From the IMG/VR virus record IMGVR_UViG_3300043464_001636, positions 1-56,230 of that record: a stretch of DNA of 56,230 nucleotides. One strand, written 5' to 3'. Under the pieces are notes generated by a model. That model was given only the letters and a program-made list of their open reading frames with translations, was not told the DNA's origin and did no database searches. The position numbers were made by a program, and so were the translations under genes. Below are positions 22,116-30,102 of the stretch, in pieces. This DNA is from a virus. Position 1 is the stretch's first letter, and each line of letters starts with the position of its first letter.

Positions 22116-22985
22116 GTGATTTGCAACAACGATAGCTTGACCCTCCGCGGGTGCTGCCGCGACGTATACGCACCGCTACGCGCCATCTCGCCGCGGACGC
22201 TGAAGCTCTACCTGTTCACGATCGACGCCTTCGGCGCATTCATCGGCCACGAGCCGACGACCGCCGATCTTGAGGAACTGGTCGTAGCTCAGTTCTTGGC
22301 CCACCGCACGCGCACCCGCGCAGCGGCCACAGCCGCGAAGGATCGGGCGTGCCTCCATGCCCTGTGGGAGTTCCTAGCGCGCCGCAAGGCGGTCAGCACA
22401 TGGCCGACGATTCCTACCGTCAACGTGCCTGAGCGAGTCCCAGAGGCGTGGCTGACCGAGGAGTTCGCCAGGCTCCTGGCTGCGGCTCGGGCCGAGAAGA
22501 CGACGATCGCGGGCGTCCCCGGTGGCCTCTGGTGGCGCGCACTTTTACTGCTGGCCTACGATACGGGCGAGCGCATCGCTGCACTGACGGCGGTGCGTTG
22601 GGCCGACGTCCGCCCCGGCTTCGTACTGTTTAGGGCCGAGACGCGCAAGGGCCGCCGCCGCGACATCGTCCGCGAGGTCGGCGAGGAGACACAGGCGGCG
22701 CTCGAGGCGATCCGCGGCGATCGTGACCTCGTTTTCCCTTGGCCTTATTGCCACACATACCTCTGGACGAGGCTGTCTATCATCCTACGGCGCGCGAACC
22801 TGCCCGCTGGTCGCCGCGACAAGTTTCACCGGATAAGAAGGACGACCGCGAGCTACTACGAAGCCGCCGGCCATTCGGCCCAGCGGCTGCTCGATCATGC
22901 CTCGCCGGCCACAACCCGCCGATATCTCGATCCGCGGGTTGTGCAGACCGTTGCGGCGCCGTCGGTCATTCCAAAGGTGAGCTGA
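22116..22985 (+). CDS. int: Tyrosine-family site-specific integrase
   Basis: 289 residues from GTG with GGGGA upstream. A complete catalytic set: R153 in TGERIAAL, K178 in TRKGRRRD, H238 and R241 in FHRIRRTTAS, H261 in LLDHASPATTRRY and nucleophile Y270. Residues 20-95 form the core-binding domain; there is no obvious N-terminal arm-binding domain, so it is a short XerC/D-like enzyme. It shows that the phage is temperate. The attachment site was not identified. Confidence 0.9.
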   Translation: MICNNDSLTLRGCCRDVYAPLRAISPRTLKLYLFTIDAFGAFIGHEPTTADLEELVVAQFLAHRTRTRAAATAAKDRACLHALWEFLARRKAVSTWPTIPTVNVPERVPEAWLTEEFARLLAAARAEKTTIAGVPGGLWWRALLLLAYDTGERIAALTAVRWADVRPGFVLFRAETRKGRRRDIVREVGEETQAALEAIRGDRDLVFPWPYCHTYLWTRLSIILRRANLPAGRRDKFHRIRRTTASYYEAAGHSAQRLLDHASPATTRRYLDPRVVQTVAAPSVIPKVS

Positions 22986-23006
22986 CCTGCCCCAGTCGAT
23001 GTATGC

Positions 23007-23297
23007 CTACTCCTCGCGGAGGAGCGTGACTCCGAACGAGCCAGGAGCGGCCGGCGGAATGGTGTCTGTCGCCACAAACTCGAAGGCCGCCGGCTCTGAC
23101 ACATTCGCGGCGTCGTCGACGTCGACGAGCGTCAGCACGACCGAGTCGCTGTCGGCAAACCCAAACTCGCCGAAACTAGTCGTGTCAGCCTCGTAGGAAG
23201 TCTCACCGCGAACCTCGCCGTTCACGGTCACGGTGAGCTTGCGCGAAACGACATCAGCATCGACGACGGGGGCAGCGGTAACGGCATAGATCAGCAT
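23007..23297 (-). CDS. Small Ig-like beta-sandwich protein
   Basis: 96 residues from the ATG at 23297 with TAGGAGC upstream. All-beta chain with VSRKLTVTVNGEVRGETSYE, DSVVLTLVDVDDAANVS and AFEFVATDTIPPAAPGSFGV: the last part reads like the linker and start of fibronectin/Ig-type repeats. No signal peptide. Probably a virion surface or decoration protein; convergent with integrase. Confidence 0.55.
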   Translation of the reverse strand: MLIYAVTAAPVVDADVVSRKLTVTVNGEVRGETSYEADTTSFGEFGFADSDSVVLTLVDVDDAANVSEPAAFEFVATDTIPPAAPGSFGVTLLREE

Positions 23298-23405
23298 GGA
23301 TTTGCTCCTACGTTTTTGGCGAGCATGAAGGCAGTACGGCCGTGTCTGTTTGCGGACGAGCCTCGCCAATTGTTGCTCGATGCCGCGAAAAGGCCACATA
23401 CCAAC

Positions 23406-23414
23406 ACTATACCA
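23406..23414 (-). promoter_or_regulatory. Extended -10 promoter for the Ig-like gene
   Basis: Minus strand TGGTATAGT (23414-23406), an extended -10 element with five of six TATAAT bases and the upstream TG. No good -35 is present, which extended -10 promoters do not require. It lies in the 173-base gap between 23297 and 23471 and would give a leader of roughly 100 bases. No gene was found in the gap. Confidence 0.45.
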
Positions 23415-23470
23415 TTCCACGCCTTGCAGCCCGCTCAATGGACGGGCGGCGTTCTCTCGCCGCAAGAGCG

Positions 23471-23836
23471 TCATTCGCCTTCTGGGATTTCAATTCCATA
23501 AGACGCCAGCCTGTCCATGATCTCGTTTTGGGTCGTCGGCCCGAGATTGGTGCAGCACTCCAAGTCCAACCGCGTCAGCCCGGCGAGCGACTTCCCGTCC
23601 ACAAACCCCATTCGACGGAGCAGCTTGTTCGCTCGTGGGCCAAGCCCAGACATGAACTCCTCAAAGTCTATCGCCTCGCAAGCCTCCCGCATTGCATCCC
23701 AGTCTACATCAACGTCCAGGCGAAGACGCTCAATCGCCTTTGTAATGCTTTCTGCGCTTTGCTGTAACGTCCTCAAATCCTTGGCTATCGAGTTGAGCCG
23801 CAGCCGAACCTGTCTGACCGTTGGTTTGTTCTTCAT
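23471..23836 (-). CDS. Protein with RNA polymerase alpha C-terminal-domain-like fold
   Basis: 121 residues with AAGGAGG before the ATG at 23836. Residues 10-58 are a helical coiled-coil-like region. Residues 62-117 (GLGPRANKLLRRMGFVDGKS, then LAGLTRLDLECCTNLGPTTQ, then NEIMDRLASYGIEI) follow the alpha-CTD pattern of L..RA.N.L, L..LT..DL, N.G..T..EI...L...G. The alpha-CTD contacts UP elements and activators, so a mimic could redirect host RNA polymerase or bind DNA itself. Fold resemblance is good; activity is inference. Confidence 0.6.
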   Translation of the reverse strand: MKNKPTVRQVRLRLNSIAKDLRTLQQSAESITKAIERLRLDVDVDWDAMREACEAIDFEEFMSGLGPRANKLLRRMGFVDGKSLAGLTRLDLECCTNLGPTTQNEIMDRLASYGIEIPEGE

Positions 23837-23948
23837 TGTCGCCTCCTTGTGGCAACCAACCCTACCGGGTTTTTTTGCGGCGGCAAGCAACAAAATGAAG
23901 ATCAACCAAGATCAATCAACATCAATCAACGGGCGTCTCTCCCTTCGC

Positions 23949-24116
23949 TCAGTAGCGCAATAGTTCGATCTGCCGCCGCAGGTCGCGTGCCAGCCCACGC
24001 AAGGCCGGAGCGTTCCCGGCGCTGGTCTTGGCGGCTGCGAGACAGGCATCACGCTGCCTCTCTAGCCGCTGCATTTCCTTGTCGCGCCGACGCTTCCATT
24101 CTGCTTCGGAGAGCAT
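23949..24116 (-). CDS. Small basic helical protein
   Basis: 55 residues beginning at the ATG after GAGAGGGACGG. A single Arg/Lys/Glu-rich helix (SEAEWKRRRDKEMQRLERQR) that could be a coiled coil, ending in QIELLRY. Longer readings start in the upstream regulatory repeats and are rejected. Unknown. Confidence 0.5.
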   Translation of the reverse strand: MLSEAEWKRRRDKEMQRLERQRDACLAAAKTSAGNAPALRGLARDLRRQIELLRY

Positions 24117-24148
24117 CCGTCCCTCTCTGATTTCAGTACGGCACAATG

Positions 24149-24209
24149 CCGCATGTGCGGAGTGTGCAAAAACTGTCACTTTTCGCCAGTGTGTGTATCA
24201 AAAATGACA
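24149..24209. promoter_or_regulatory. Inverted and direct repeats in a short intergenic gap
   Basis: CCGCA-TG-TGCGG (24149-24160), then TGTCACTTTT (24174-24183) facing AAAAATGACA (24200-24209), an imperfect inverted repeat with one mismatch. On the minus strand the same stretch also gives two near-direct repeats, GTGTCATTTTTG and GTGACAGTTTTTG. Looks like a protein-binding region between two small genes. Confidence 0.4.
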
Positions 24210-24210
24210 C

Positions 24211-24414
24211 TTATCGCTCCAGCAGTTCCGCCGGGATCAGCCGCCGAATTTCCTCCGCTAGTTCGCGTTCCGGCTGCGTCGGGCTGCCGTGCTTCAGCAA
24301 TCCGCGACAACGCTGGTCGATCTCCCAGAGCGTGGCGAGCGCCTCGCTCCCAAGCCGGGCGGCGTCGAACTCTGATTGTTCGTCGGGCAGGCGGAATCGG
24401 AGGGTGGCGATCAT
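24211..24414 (-). CDS. Small conserved phage protein
   Basis: 67 residues: MIATLRFRLPDEQSEFDAAR, then ALATLWEIDQRCRGLLKHGS. Short proteins with a TLxFxLPEExxEF start and a W-D-x-D helix are frequent in phages of many hosts, usually near structural or replication genes, with no known function. The 177 bases upstream of it hold two related GGCCGGTT repeats but no gene. Confidence 0.65.
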   Translation of the reverse strand: MIATLRFRLPDEQSEFDAARLGSEALATLWEIDQRCRGLLKHGSPTQPERELAEEIRRLIPAELLER

Positions 24415-24591
24415 GGGTCAGATTGTACCGCCTCGCCTAACGGGCGCAATGCTGCTTTGTGGCCGGTTTGCTGGCCGTTACAAAACCTCTGCCGGAAGCG
24501 TTGCAAGGCATAGGTTTCGTGACAGGCGTGGCCGGTTGCGTGGCCGTACTCTGGTGCAAGAGCGCACATTCACAACATAAGGTGAAGAGCG

Positions 24592-24909
24592 TCACACCAG
24601 CGGCGGATCGGGCGGCAGCAACGCTAGTCCGTCAGCAATCGGCACCACTTCGACTCCCGGCAGCAGCACCGATTGGTCGGCCGCCTGCCACATAGAGTGC
24701 AGATACCCACCGGGCTCCACCATCGTCAGGATGTCAGCCGTCAAGAACCAGCGGTTGTCGGTGGTGCGGCGCGGCATGATTTGGCAATCCGCCCTGCCAT
24801 GCTCGGCGTGCAGTTCCGCAAGCCTCTGGGCGAGAGCGTCGGGAAAAAGCAGGGCGTGAGCGCAGCCCCATTCGTAGGTGATTGGAAGCGTAACGTCTGC
24901 GAGTGTCAT
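24592..24909 (-). CDS. Hypothetical protein coupled to the fibre gene
   Basis: 105 residues starting in an ATGA overlap with the LamG-like fibre gene. Contains a His/Cys-bearing stretch (HAEHGRADCQIMPRR) and a proline-rich end. Possibly a fibre chaperone or small tail protein by position; sequence not recognised. Confidence 0.6.
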   Translation of the reverse strand: MTLADVTLPITYEWGCAHALLFPDALAQRLAELHAEHGRADCQIMPRRTTDNRWFLTADILTMVEPGGYLHSMWQAADQSVLLPGVEVVPIADGLALLPPDPPLV

Positions 24910-26558
24910 ACATTCCGCCCTAGTGCCGTCTGGAAAGCCTGCATCGCCGCGTCATAGGCTGCGATCTGCGTGGCGTCTAGGCCGATGCCGATAGAGTACG
25001 CCGCAAGGGTTTGATTGCTAAACAGGTTTGTTGAGTATGCGTTAGTGTCGGTGCTTTGGTCGTTGCGCGCAAAGACGGCAAACGGAATAGACGTTCCAGT
25101 GACCGATGCACTCGCTGCGTTTGCTGTTGCCAGCGATGTGCGGCGAAAAGAAACAAGATCGGTTGAGTTAGTGCGCGTAATGCCAATCAAGGAATCATGC
25201 GTTGACGGCACTGGAAAACTTCCTGTACCCCCGCCCAGCAAGTTTCCACCAGCCCCAAACTCCCATGTGTTCCCAAGCGTGGTAGACCTCGCACTGAGGA
25301 GGACGCCGCTGTTGGTTGACGTTCGCTTATACACAGCGAGGTGCGACCGGGCATTTCCGCCAGTGATAAACGCAGACGATGCCAGCCCGGTCTGCAAATA
25401 CTTGCTTGATCCGTTGCCCGTCAGGCCGTTGCCCTCGCTGTAATCGGCTGGAGCAAAAAGGTTGCCTGCGTTTACATCGGTAAGGTTTCCGAACTGCGTC
25501 CCGCCCAGCGACTGCCCCCGATAGAGCGGCGTGCGCACGGCGGCGAGCGCGGAGTCGGAGTTGCCGCAGAACAGGTTGAGTCTGAAGAAACGGTCGCGGA
25601 TTCCGGCCGCGTCGATGTCATCGCAGAACGTATTCACCGCCGCCGCAGTGCTGGTGCTGACGGTGCCGCCGTTGGAATACACGCGGTTGATCCAATCCTG
25701 TGCGTCGGCGTTGGAAACTTGCGGGGCGAGGGTGATGCCCCACTTGGAGGCGAGGTAGCGTTCGACGCGCTGGCGTTCAGCGACTGGGAGATTGCGCTCA
25801 TAAAGCACAATCTCGCATATCTGGCCGTCCATGAAAACACTGCCGGTGGCGACGGTAGCCGAGTTGCGCCTGCTGGCGAGTGACACGGCAGACCACGCGC
25901 CGCCATTGAATCTGGTGGTTTCAGAAAGAGATGCGCCGTCCACTCCTCCGTATCTCCCGGTCGTTACGGCACCGAAGGATGCCGACAGGGATGAGAGCGC
26001 TACGCGGCCCGCAGCATACGCGGAGGTAGCCGACGAGCGGGCAGTCTGATCACTTACAAACGCGCGAGTAGAGTCTAGGCGATGAAGAATCGACCCCACG
26101 CCAGCCACTTGCAGACCAAGAGAGTTCAAGAACCCAGACGATTCCGTGCGGATGGCGTTAGTGATGTCGCCTTGATGCGTGAAGTCAAAGGCAATCCCGC
26201 CCAGCGTGTCGTACCGATAGACGCACAACGCAGTCAGGTTGTCGCTCGTCGGCCCTGGTGCTGCCCAGATGTTGTCGCTAGTGCCGTCAAAGTCGATGCA
26301 ACGTCGGCCATTTACGCTCACAGCCGCGACGGTCGGCCTGTCGCCCGCCGTCGCCTGCGTGACGTGCCGGTTGTTGCCAGACTTGTCGCCCCAGTACCCC
26401 ACCGGAGCGCCGGTTGCGGTGGCTGGAACAGTGCCGTCGCTGTTCTGAAACAAAGTTGATCCGTCGCTGGCGTCCAGCCACAGGGCGAGGCCGGAGATGG
26501 AGCGGGGGTTGAAGCCGCCTGCGGCTCTGGGCCTCAACAGTCTCGGTGACATTGGCAT
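24906..26558 (-). CDS. LamG/concanavalin-like tail fibre protein
   Basis: 550 residues. The N-terminal part (GGFNPRSISGLALWLDASDG, GYWGDKSGNNRHVTQATAGD, CIDFDGTSDN) has the typical start of a LamG/jelly-roll domain as found in phage fibres and host surface-binding proteins; a second similar region with NGLTGNGSSKYLQTGLASSA lies near residue 390. Low Cys, Ser/Thr-rich, no signal peptide. Probably recognises host-surface glycans. Start at 26558 has only a weak ribosome-binding site. Confidence 0.7.
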   Translation of the reverse strand: MPMSPRLLRPRAAGGFNPRSISGLALWLDASDGSTLFQNSDGTVPATATGAPVGYWGDKSGNNRHVTQATAGDRPTVAAVSVNGRRCIDFDGTSDNIWAAPGPTSDNLTALCVYRYDTLGGIAFDFTHQGDITNAIRTESSGFLNSLGLQVAGVGSILHRLDSTRAFVSDQTARSSATSAYAAGRVALSSLSASFGAVTTGRYGGVDGASLSETTRFNGGAWSAVSLASRRNSATVATGSVFMDGQICEIVLYERNLPVAERQRVERYLASKWGITLAPQVSNADAQDWINRVYSNGGTVSTSTAAAVNTFCDDIDAAGIRDRFFRLNLFCGNSDSALAAVRTPLYRGQSLGGTQFGNLTDVNAGNLFAPADYSEGNGLTGNGSSKYLQTGLASSAFITGGNARSHLAVYKRTSTNSGVLLSARSTTLGNTWEFGAGGNLLGGGTGSFPVPSTHDSLIGITRTNSTDLVSFRRTSLATANAASASVTGTSIPFAVFARNDQSTDTNAYSTNLFSNQTLAAYSIGIGLDATQIAAYDAAMQAFQTALGRNV

Positions 26559-26591
26559 GGGCGCGACGCTCTTGTGGTGAGAGAGGGAAAT

Positions 26592-26915
26592 TCAGTTCTG
26601 CGGCTCTGAGCCTGACGTTATGACCTTCACCGTCCGCAACCGCTCGCCAATGTCCCTCTGGCCGGCGGCGATCTCCTGAAGCGTCTGGGCCTGCTTCTCT
26701 TGCGTGTGGCCGATCTCTGTCAGTGTCTCGCGAGTCGCATCGAGGAACTCGATATGGCTCTCCACAACCGGCTTGATGAGCGTCGAGTGCAGCGTGATCG
26801 CGGCCTCGCGGCCAAACCAAATCAGCACCGCCAGGATGACGCACGGGACGCCGAACCTGTCGGCGATCCGAAACATCGTCTCGACCAGCCCCGCTTTCAG
26901 CTCTTCCGCAGTCAT
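26592..26915 (-). CDS. Membrane-anchored coiled-coil protein, holin/spanin-like
   Basis: 107 residues from the ATG after CTTGAGGCAGCG. One transmembrane segment (VPCVILAVLIWFGREAAITL) is followed by a long helical, Gln/Glu-rich tail (LTEIGHTQEKQAQTLQEIAA). Similar small proteins occur beside phage fibres and lysis genes. It could be a holin or spanin-like protein, separate from the membrane proteins at 5772-8051. Confidence 0.6.
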   Translation of the reverse strand: MTAEELKAGLVETMFRIADRFGVPCVILAVLIWFGREAAITLHSTLIKPVVESHIEFLDATRETLTEIGHTQEKQAQTLQEIAAGQRDIGERLRTVKVITSGSEPQN

Positions 26916-26922
26916 CGCTGCC

Positions 26923-27279
26923 TCAAGTCTTGAGGGTGACGAAAGCGACGGCGGCCGTGGAGTGCGTGTTGGCCGAGACGAGCTTAATCGCCCCGCAACC
27001 GTAAACGGCATCTGGAAGGGCGTACATGCGGAATTCGGTCGTCGACGGTGCGAGAGTGATGTCGGCGGCCGAACCGTCGGAATTGTATAGCCGACCGAAC
27101 GAGGTCGTCACGCCGTCGCTGGCCCACACCTGGATCGTGGCGGCGTTGGTGCTGACGGTCCCCATCTCGAGGGCGCCGCCGGCAACGTCGTCCCACCGCA
27201 GCGTGGTAGCAGACGCGGTGACCGTCGCCATCGTCACGGCGACGGTCTTAAACTTGCGACGAATCTTCGGCTCAGACAT
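26923..27279 (-). CDS. Small beta-rich virion protein
   Basis: 118 residues from the ATG at 27279 with AAGGAGGTGC upstream. All-beta, Thr/Ala-rich (VAVTMATVTASATTLRWDDV, then STNAATIQVWASDGV), resembling small capsid decoration or tail proteins. No membrane segment. Not assigned to a family. Confidence 0.6.
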   Translation of the reverse strand: MSEPKIRRKFKTVAVTMATVTASATTLRWDDVAGGALEMGTVSTNAATIQVWASDGVTTSFGRLYNSDGSAADITLAPSTTEFRMYALPDAVYGCGAIKLVSANTHSTAAVAFVTLKT

Positions 27280-27327
27280 ATGCACCTCCTTGTGCGTTGC
27301 GGGCCTCTAGGGGCCGCTCGTGGCGTG

Positions 27328-27918
27328 TCACAGGCTATCTGCCATTGTATCATTGAGCAGCCAATCGAGGGCTTTATCGACGCGCTCCAGCAGGCCGGCG
27401 ACGTCGGTGTCGTTGACAATGCTGACGTCGATGAGTTCATTTGGCACTCCTGCCTCCGAGGAGTGCCGGCGAGCCTCGTCGGGGACGCCGGAGAGTGGCG
27501 TCGGCCGCACGATCTCAATGATGTGGCCGCCGCGCTCTCGAATGGCCTGGGCTTCGTTGGCGAAGCGGACGTCGGTAACGACGAAGCTTGCCTTGTCGCT
27601 CCACCTCCCCATTGCGTGAGAGTAGGCGTCGATACGCCGGAAAAGGTTCTTGATCCAGATGTCGTCGCCCAGCGTTCCCCTGCCCCATTCGGTGCCGAGG
27701 GTCTGAAGCAACCGCCGCGGCGAGGTGCCGATCCACGCGATGTCGGCCTCCTTCACCTTGCGGTCGCCCATCTTCTCGACCGGCAGGCCCGTCATGGCCG
27801 CGACCATGGCGTAGAGCGGGTCGGCCAGAGCGAGTTTCAGGCAGCCGTGGGCTTTGAATAGGTGCGACGCCACAGTGTCTTTGCCAGCCCCAGCGGCGCC
27901 GGTGAGTCCGATCAGCAT
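27328..27918 (-). CDS. Deoxynucleoside monophosphate kinase-like
   Basis: 196 residues. Walker A GAAGAGKDT (7-15), LALADPLYAMVAAM, RRLLQTLGTEWGRG, SFVVTDVRFANEAQAIRERG and a C-terminal helical lid follow the layout of phage dNMP kinases. It would phosphorylate dNMPs for DNA synthesis in the infected cell. Coupled to a 57-residue protein upstream. Confidence 0.8.
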   Translation of the reverse strand: MLIGLTGAAGAGKDTVASHLFKAHGCLKLALADPLYAMVAAMTGLPVEKMGDRKVKEADIAWIGTSPRRLLQTLGTEWGRGTLGDDIWIKNLFRRIDAYSHAMGRWSDKASFVVTDVRFANEAQAIRERGGHIIEIVRPTPLSGVPDEARRHSSEAGVPNELIDVSIVNDTDVAGLLERVDKALDWLLNDTMADSL

Positions 27919-27919
27919 T

Positions 27920-28093
27920 TCATTTCTCCTGGTGGCGTTCTTCCATCACTGCAATTCGGTAGGTGAGCCGCTCAATCTCCTCAAGCGCCCGGCCGAGGGC
28001 CGCGGCCAGCGTCCCGTTGGCGGCCGTCCAGGCGTTCGGCGGACCGTATTTGTTCACAAGGATCCAGGCGCGTTGGATTTCGTCGTGGGTCAT
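27920..28093 (-). CDS. Small helical protein between phosphoesterase and kinase
   Basis: 57 residues (MTHDEIQRAWILVNKYGPPN, then a helix ALGRALEEIERLTYRIAVME). It overlaps the upstream stop by ATGA and lies one base before the kinase start, closing an otherwise empty 171-base gap. Coiled-coil-like; unknown function. Confidence 0.6.
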   Translation of the reverse strand: MTHDEIQRAWILVNKYGPPNAWTAANGTLAAALGRALEEIERLTYRIAVMEERHQEK

Positions 28094-29139
28094 TTGCAGA
28101 AGATCGGCAGTACCTTCGTGACTCTGCCGTGCTCGTGGTCGATGATGATGAGCGACTGGCTGGGGGGCTGATACTCAGCCTTGATCCTGTCAGCGAATGC
28201 GTTGTGGCCGATAAGGCAGCCGTTCGCGACGAAGCGATACGGGAGCCAACTAAAACAGTGCCAGTGGCCGAAGATGTCGAGATCAGCCCGCTGGGCCTGG
28301 TTCCAGTTGCTGATGGCCTTGTTGGCAGGGATCGTCAGCCCGCCGACGCCCCCGCCGAATCGAATGGCGTGGCCGTGGTGCGCCCGCACGATGAAGCCGT
28401 CAAGGTTGATGTTGTTGAGATAGCCCTCGCCCACCTGCCACTCAACATTCGCCCGCCGCTCCTCCGCGGCCATCGTCAGATACAGGTCTTGCTCAAACGA
28501 GTGGTCGTTTTCCGTTGCCATGCGAGGAAACTTTGTTGACCGACCGTGGTTGCCGCTGGCCGTGGCGACGAGCACTGGGGCGATCTCGCTCATGGCGTCG
28601 ATGACGCCGTTGAGTCTTTTTCCCGCCCACCGCTTCGCGGCCAGAGGGGCTAGTTGCGTCACCTCAACGAGGTCGTCATGGATATGCCCGGTTATAAAAT
28701 CACCAAGAGCGGCCACGACGATCCTGCGGATGCCGGTCAGCGACTTCTCATGCTCGATCAGCATCGACGCTTTTTGCACGAGCTGGGCAATGCGGCGGTC
28801 GGCGATGTCGAGCGTGTATTCGTTGAGTTTCCGGCACGTTGCGGGGTCGACCCGCTCCTCGCAGTGCCAGTCCGAGAGCACAAGCACAGCCGTCGCCTCC
28901 GGCCGGTCGCCGGCGGGCCGCTTGCGGCTGATCTTCTTCGTACCGACGCCAGAGAGGGCCGTCAGCCGGTCGTTGCGCTGCCGCGCAGCATCAAGCTGCT
29001 TGAGCGCGCTATCGTACTTCCGCTTGAGCGATGACAGTTCGTCACGCAGCCTGGAGTTGTCGGCGTCGCGGGCGACTTCTAGGTGTCGCTCGAACGCAGC
29101 CAGCGGCTGATCGTGTTTGGGCTTTTTGGTACGGGCCAC
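28090..29139 (-). CDS. Calcineurin-like metallophosphoesterase
   Basis: 349 residues from GTG at 29139 with AAGGAG upstream. Residues 17-60 form a coiled coil. The phosphoesterase motifs are all readable: LSDWH (D90, H92), LGDFITGHIHDDL, ASGNHGRSTKF, HHGHAIRF and IFGHWH. These coordinate two metals. In phages such enzymes act as DNA ends processors (SbcD-like) or phosphodiesterases, but no SbcC partner is present. Cytoplasmic. Confidence 0.85.
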   Translation of the reverse strand: MARTKKPKHDQPLAAFERHLEVARDADNSRLRDELSSLKRKYDSALKQLDAARQRNDRLTALSGVGTKKISRKRPAGDRPEATAVLVLSDWHCEERVDPATCRKLNEYTLDIADRRIAQLVQKASMLIEHEKSLTGIRRIVVAALGDFITGHIHDDLVEVTQLAPLAAKRWAGKRLNGVIDAMSEIAPVLVATASGNHGRSTKFPRMATENDHSFEQDLYLTMAAEERRANVEWQVGEGYLNNINLDGFIVRAHHGHAIRFGGGVGGLTIPANKAISNWNQAQRADLDIFGHWHCFSWLPYRFVANGCLIGHNAFADRIKAEYQPPSQSLIIIDHEHGRVTKVLPIFCK

Positions 29140-29342
29140 GATTGCTCCTTCAACAGTGCCTCGACTGCCTGACATACGGCCGCCAGCGTGATGCCAGCAA
29201 ACTGCCCTGCGGCGAACGCCTCTTTGATTGCCGAGAGTCGCTTCTTCGCGTCTGCCGGCAACTTGGAGAACCACGACTTCCTGTGGTCGCGGCTCATGGC
29301 GGCCCCGGCGATCTTCATCACGAATTCCAGGTCTTTCGCCAT
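29079..29342 (-). CDS. Putative DNA-binding protein (HTH-like)
   Basis: 87 residues from the ATG in a TGATG overlap. The C-terminal KEQSWPVPKSPNTISRWLRS and the middle KEAFAAGQFAGITLAAVCQA read as a small helix-turn-helix, with the WL recognition helix typical of terminase-small or regulator proteins. Its end overlaps the phosphoesterase gene by 60 bases. Role unknown. Confidence 0.6.
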   Translation of the reverse strand: MAKDLEFVMKIAGAAMSRDHRKSWFSKLPADAKKRLSAIKEAFAAGQFAGITLAAVCQAVEALLKEQSWPVPKSPNTISRWLRSSDT

Positions 29343-29632
29343 CACTCAATCTCCCGGTAGCCAAGTGACCAGAGAACCCTCGCCAGATCGCGTGCCGATT
29401 CTGTGATGTGCTCTTCGCTCACGGTTGGATAGAGAACGTGCAAGCACTCGTGGATCACAACCTCGAGACGCCGGCGGTGCTTCAGGCGGCTGTCGATCAA
29501 AATCTTGCGCTCAGAGCGATTGGGATCTTTGGTGTCTGGCAGATATGCCCAGCCGTCGGCACCGCCGCGGAGGCGGGAGAATCTCAAGAGCCAGCGCAGG
29601 CCGGCGAGCGTGAAATGGTGGTCTTCCGGCAT
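29342..29632 (-). CDS. Zincin-like metallopeptidase domain
   Basis: 96 residues. The helix VVIHECLHVLYP is an HExxH zinc site, and SEEHITESARDL follows, with an E that may be the third ligand. This is the minimal phage zincin found in many uncharacterised phage proteins. Soluble, no signal peptide. Substrate unknown. Confidence 0.7.
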   Translation of the reverse strand: MPEDHHFTLAGLRWLLRFSRLRGGADGWAYLPDTKDPNRSERKILIDSRLKHRRRLEVVIHECLHVLYPTVSEEHITESARDLARVLWSLGYREIE

Positions 29633-29654
29633 CTCTAAAGTGTCGGCCGGTAGC

Positions 29655-30101
29655 CTAGGATGTCAAGGTGGATTTTCGCTTGGCGTTGGCGATCGCACGG
29701 CGTACTAGCAGGCGGCCAGCGGCGTCGATGAACGGAAGTTTTCGTTTCGTCGCTTCCTCACGCAGCCAGCCGACGATCTCGTCAATTCGCTTTTCGCTTT
29801 CGTCCGCGCCCCATGCGTTCATTTGCGCGGCGCGAGCGTTGCATGAGCAGTTTGCCGAGGCTGTGATTCCGACCTTGGAGAGCAGTTTTTTTAGTTCAGT
29901 ACCAGGGCCATCTTGCACCTCCTGCGGCTCTGGCTGAAACCGCATTTTCAGAACGTCTTCGAGGGTTGTGTTTTCCCTCTTGATGCCAACCATGCAGGCA
30001 GAGAAGGGCTTTTCTGGCACAACGCTCTTTGGCACGACGGCCTTGCACTGGCCGCATACCCACGACTTGTCAAGCTCCTCCCACTGACACCAGATCGACA
30101 T
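29655..30101 (-). CDS. Cys-containing tail-region protein
   Basis: 148 residues, ATG after AGGAGGTAAT. C16xxC19 (VCGQC) and a later NCSCNARAAQM point to metal binding. The C-terminal ATKRKLPFIDAAGRLLVRRA is highly conserved-looking and basic. Starts one base from the stop of the giant Cys-rich protein, so both are probably made together for the tail tip. Confidence 0.65.
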   Translation of the reverse strand: MSIWCQWEELDKSWVCGQCKAVVPKSVVPEKPFSACMVGIKRENTTLEDVLKMRFQPEPQEVQDGPGTELKKLLSKVGITASANCSCNARAAQMNAWGADESEKRIDEIVGWLREEATKRKLPFIDAAGRLLVRRAIANAKRKSTLTS

Positions 30102-30102
30102 A

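Noticed and set aside
24415-24591. A gene or tRNA in the gap before 24592
   Set aside because: No cloverleaf and no start with a ribosome-binding site; only two related GGCCGGTT repeats are visible.
24906-26558. Endolysin or glycosidase in the LamG-like protein
   Set aside because: No catalytic motif; it is made of LamG-like binding regions only.
29652-29666. Promoter with TTGACA and TAGGCT
   Set aside because: The two boxes are almost adjacent (three bases apart) and cannot serve as -35 and -10 of one promoter; no suitable -10 lies 16-18 bases from TTGACA.
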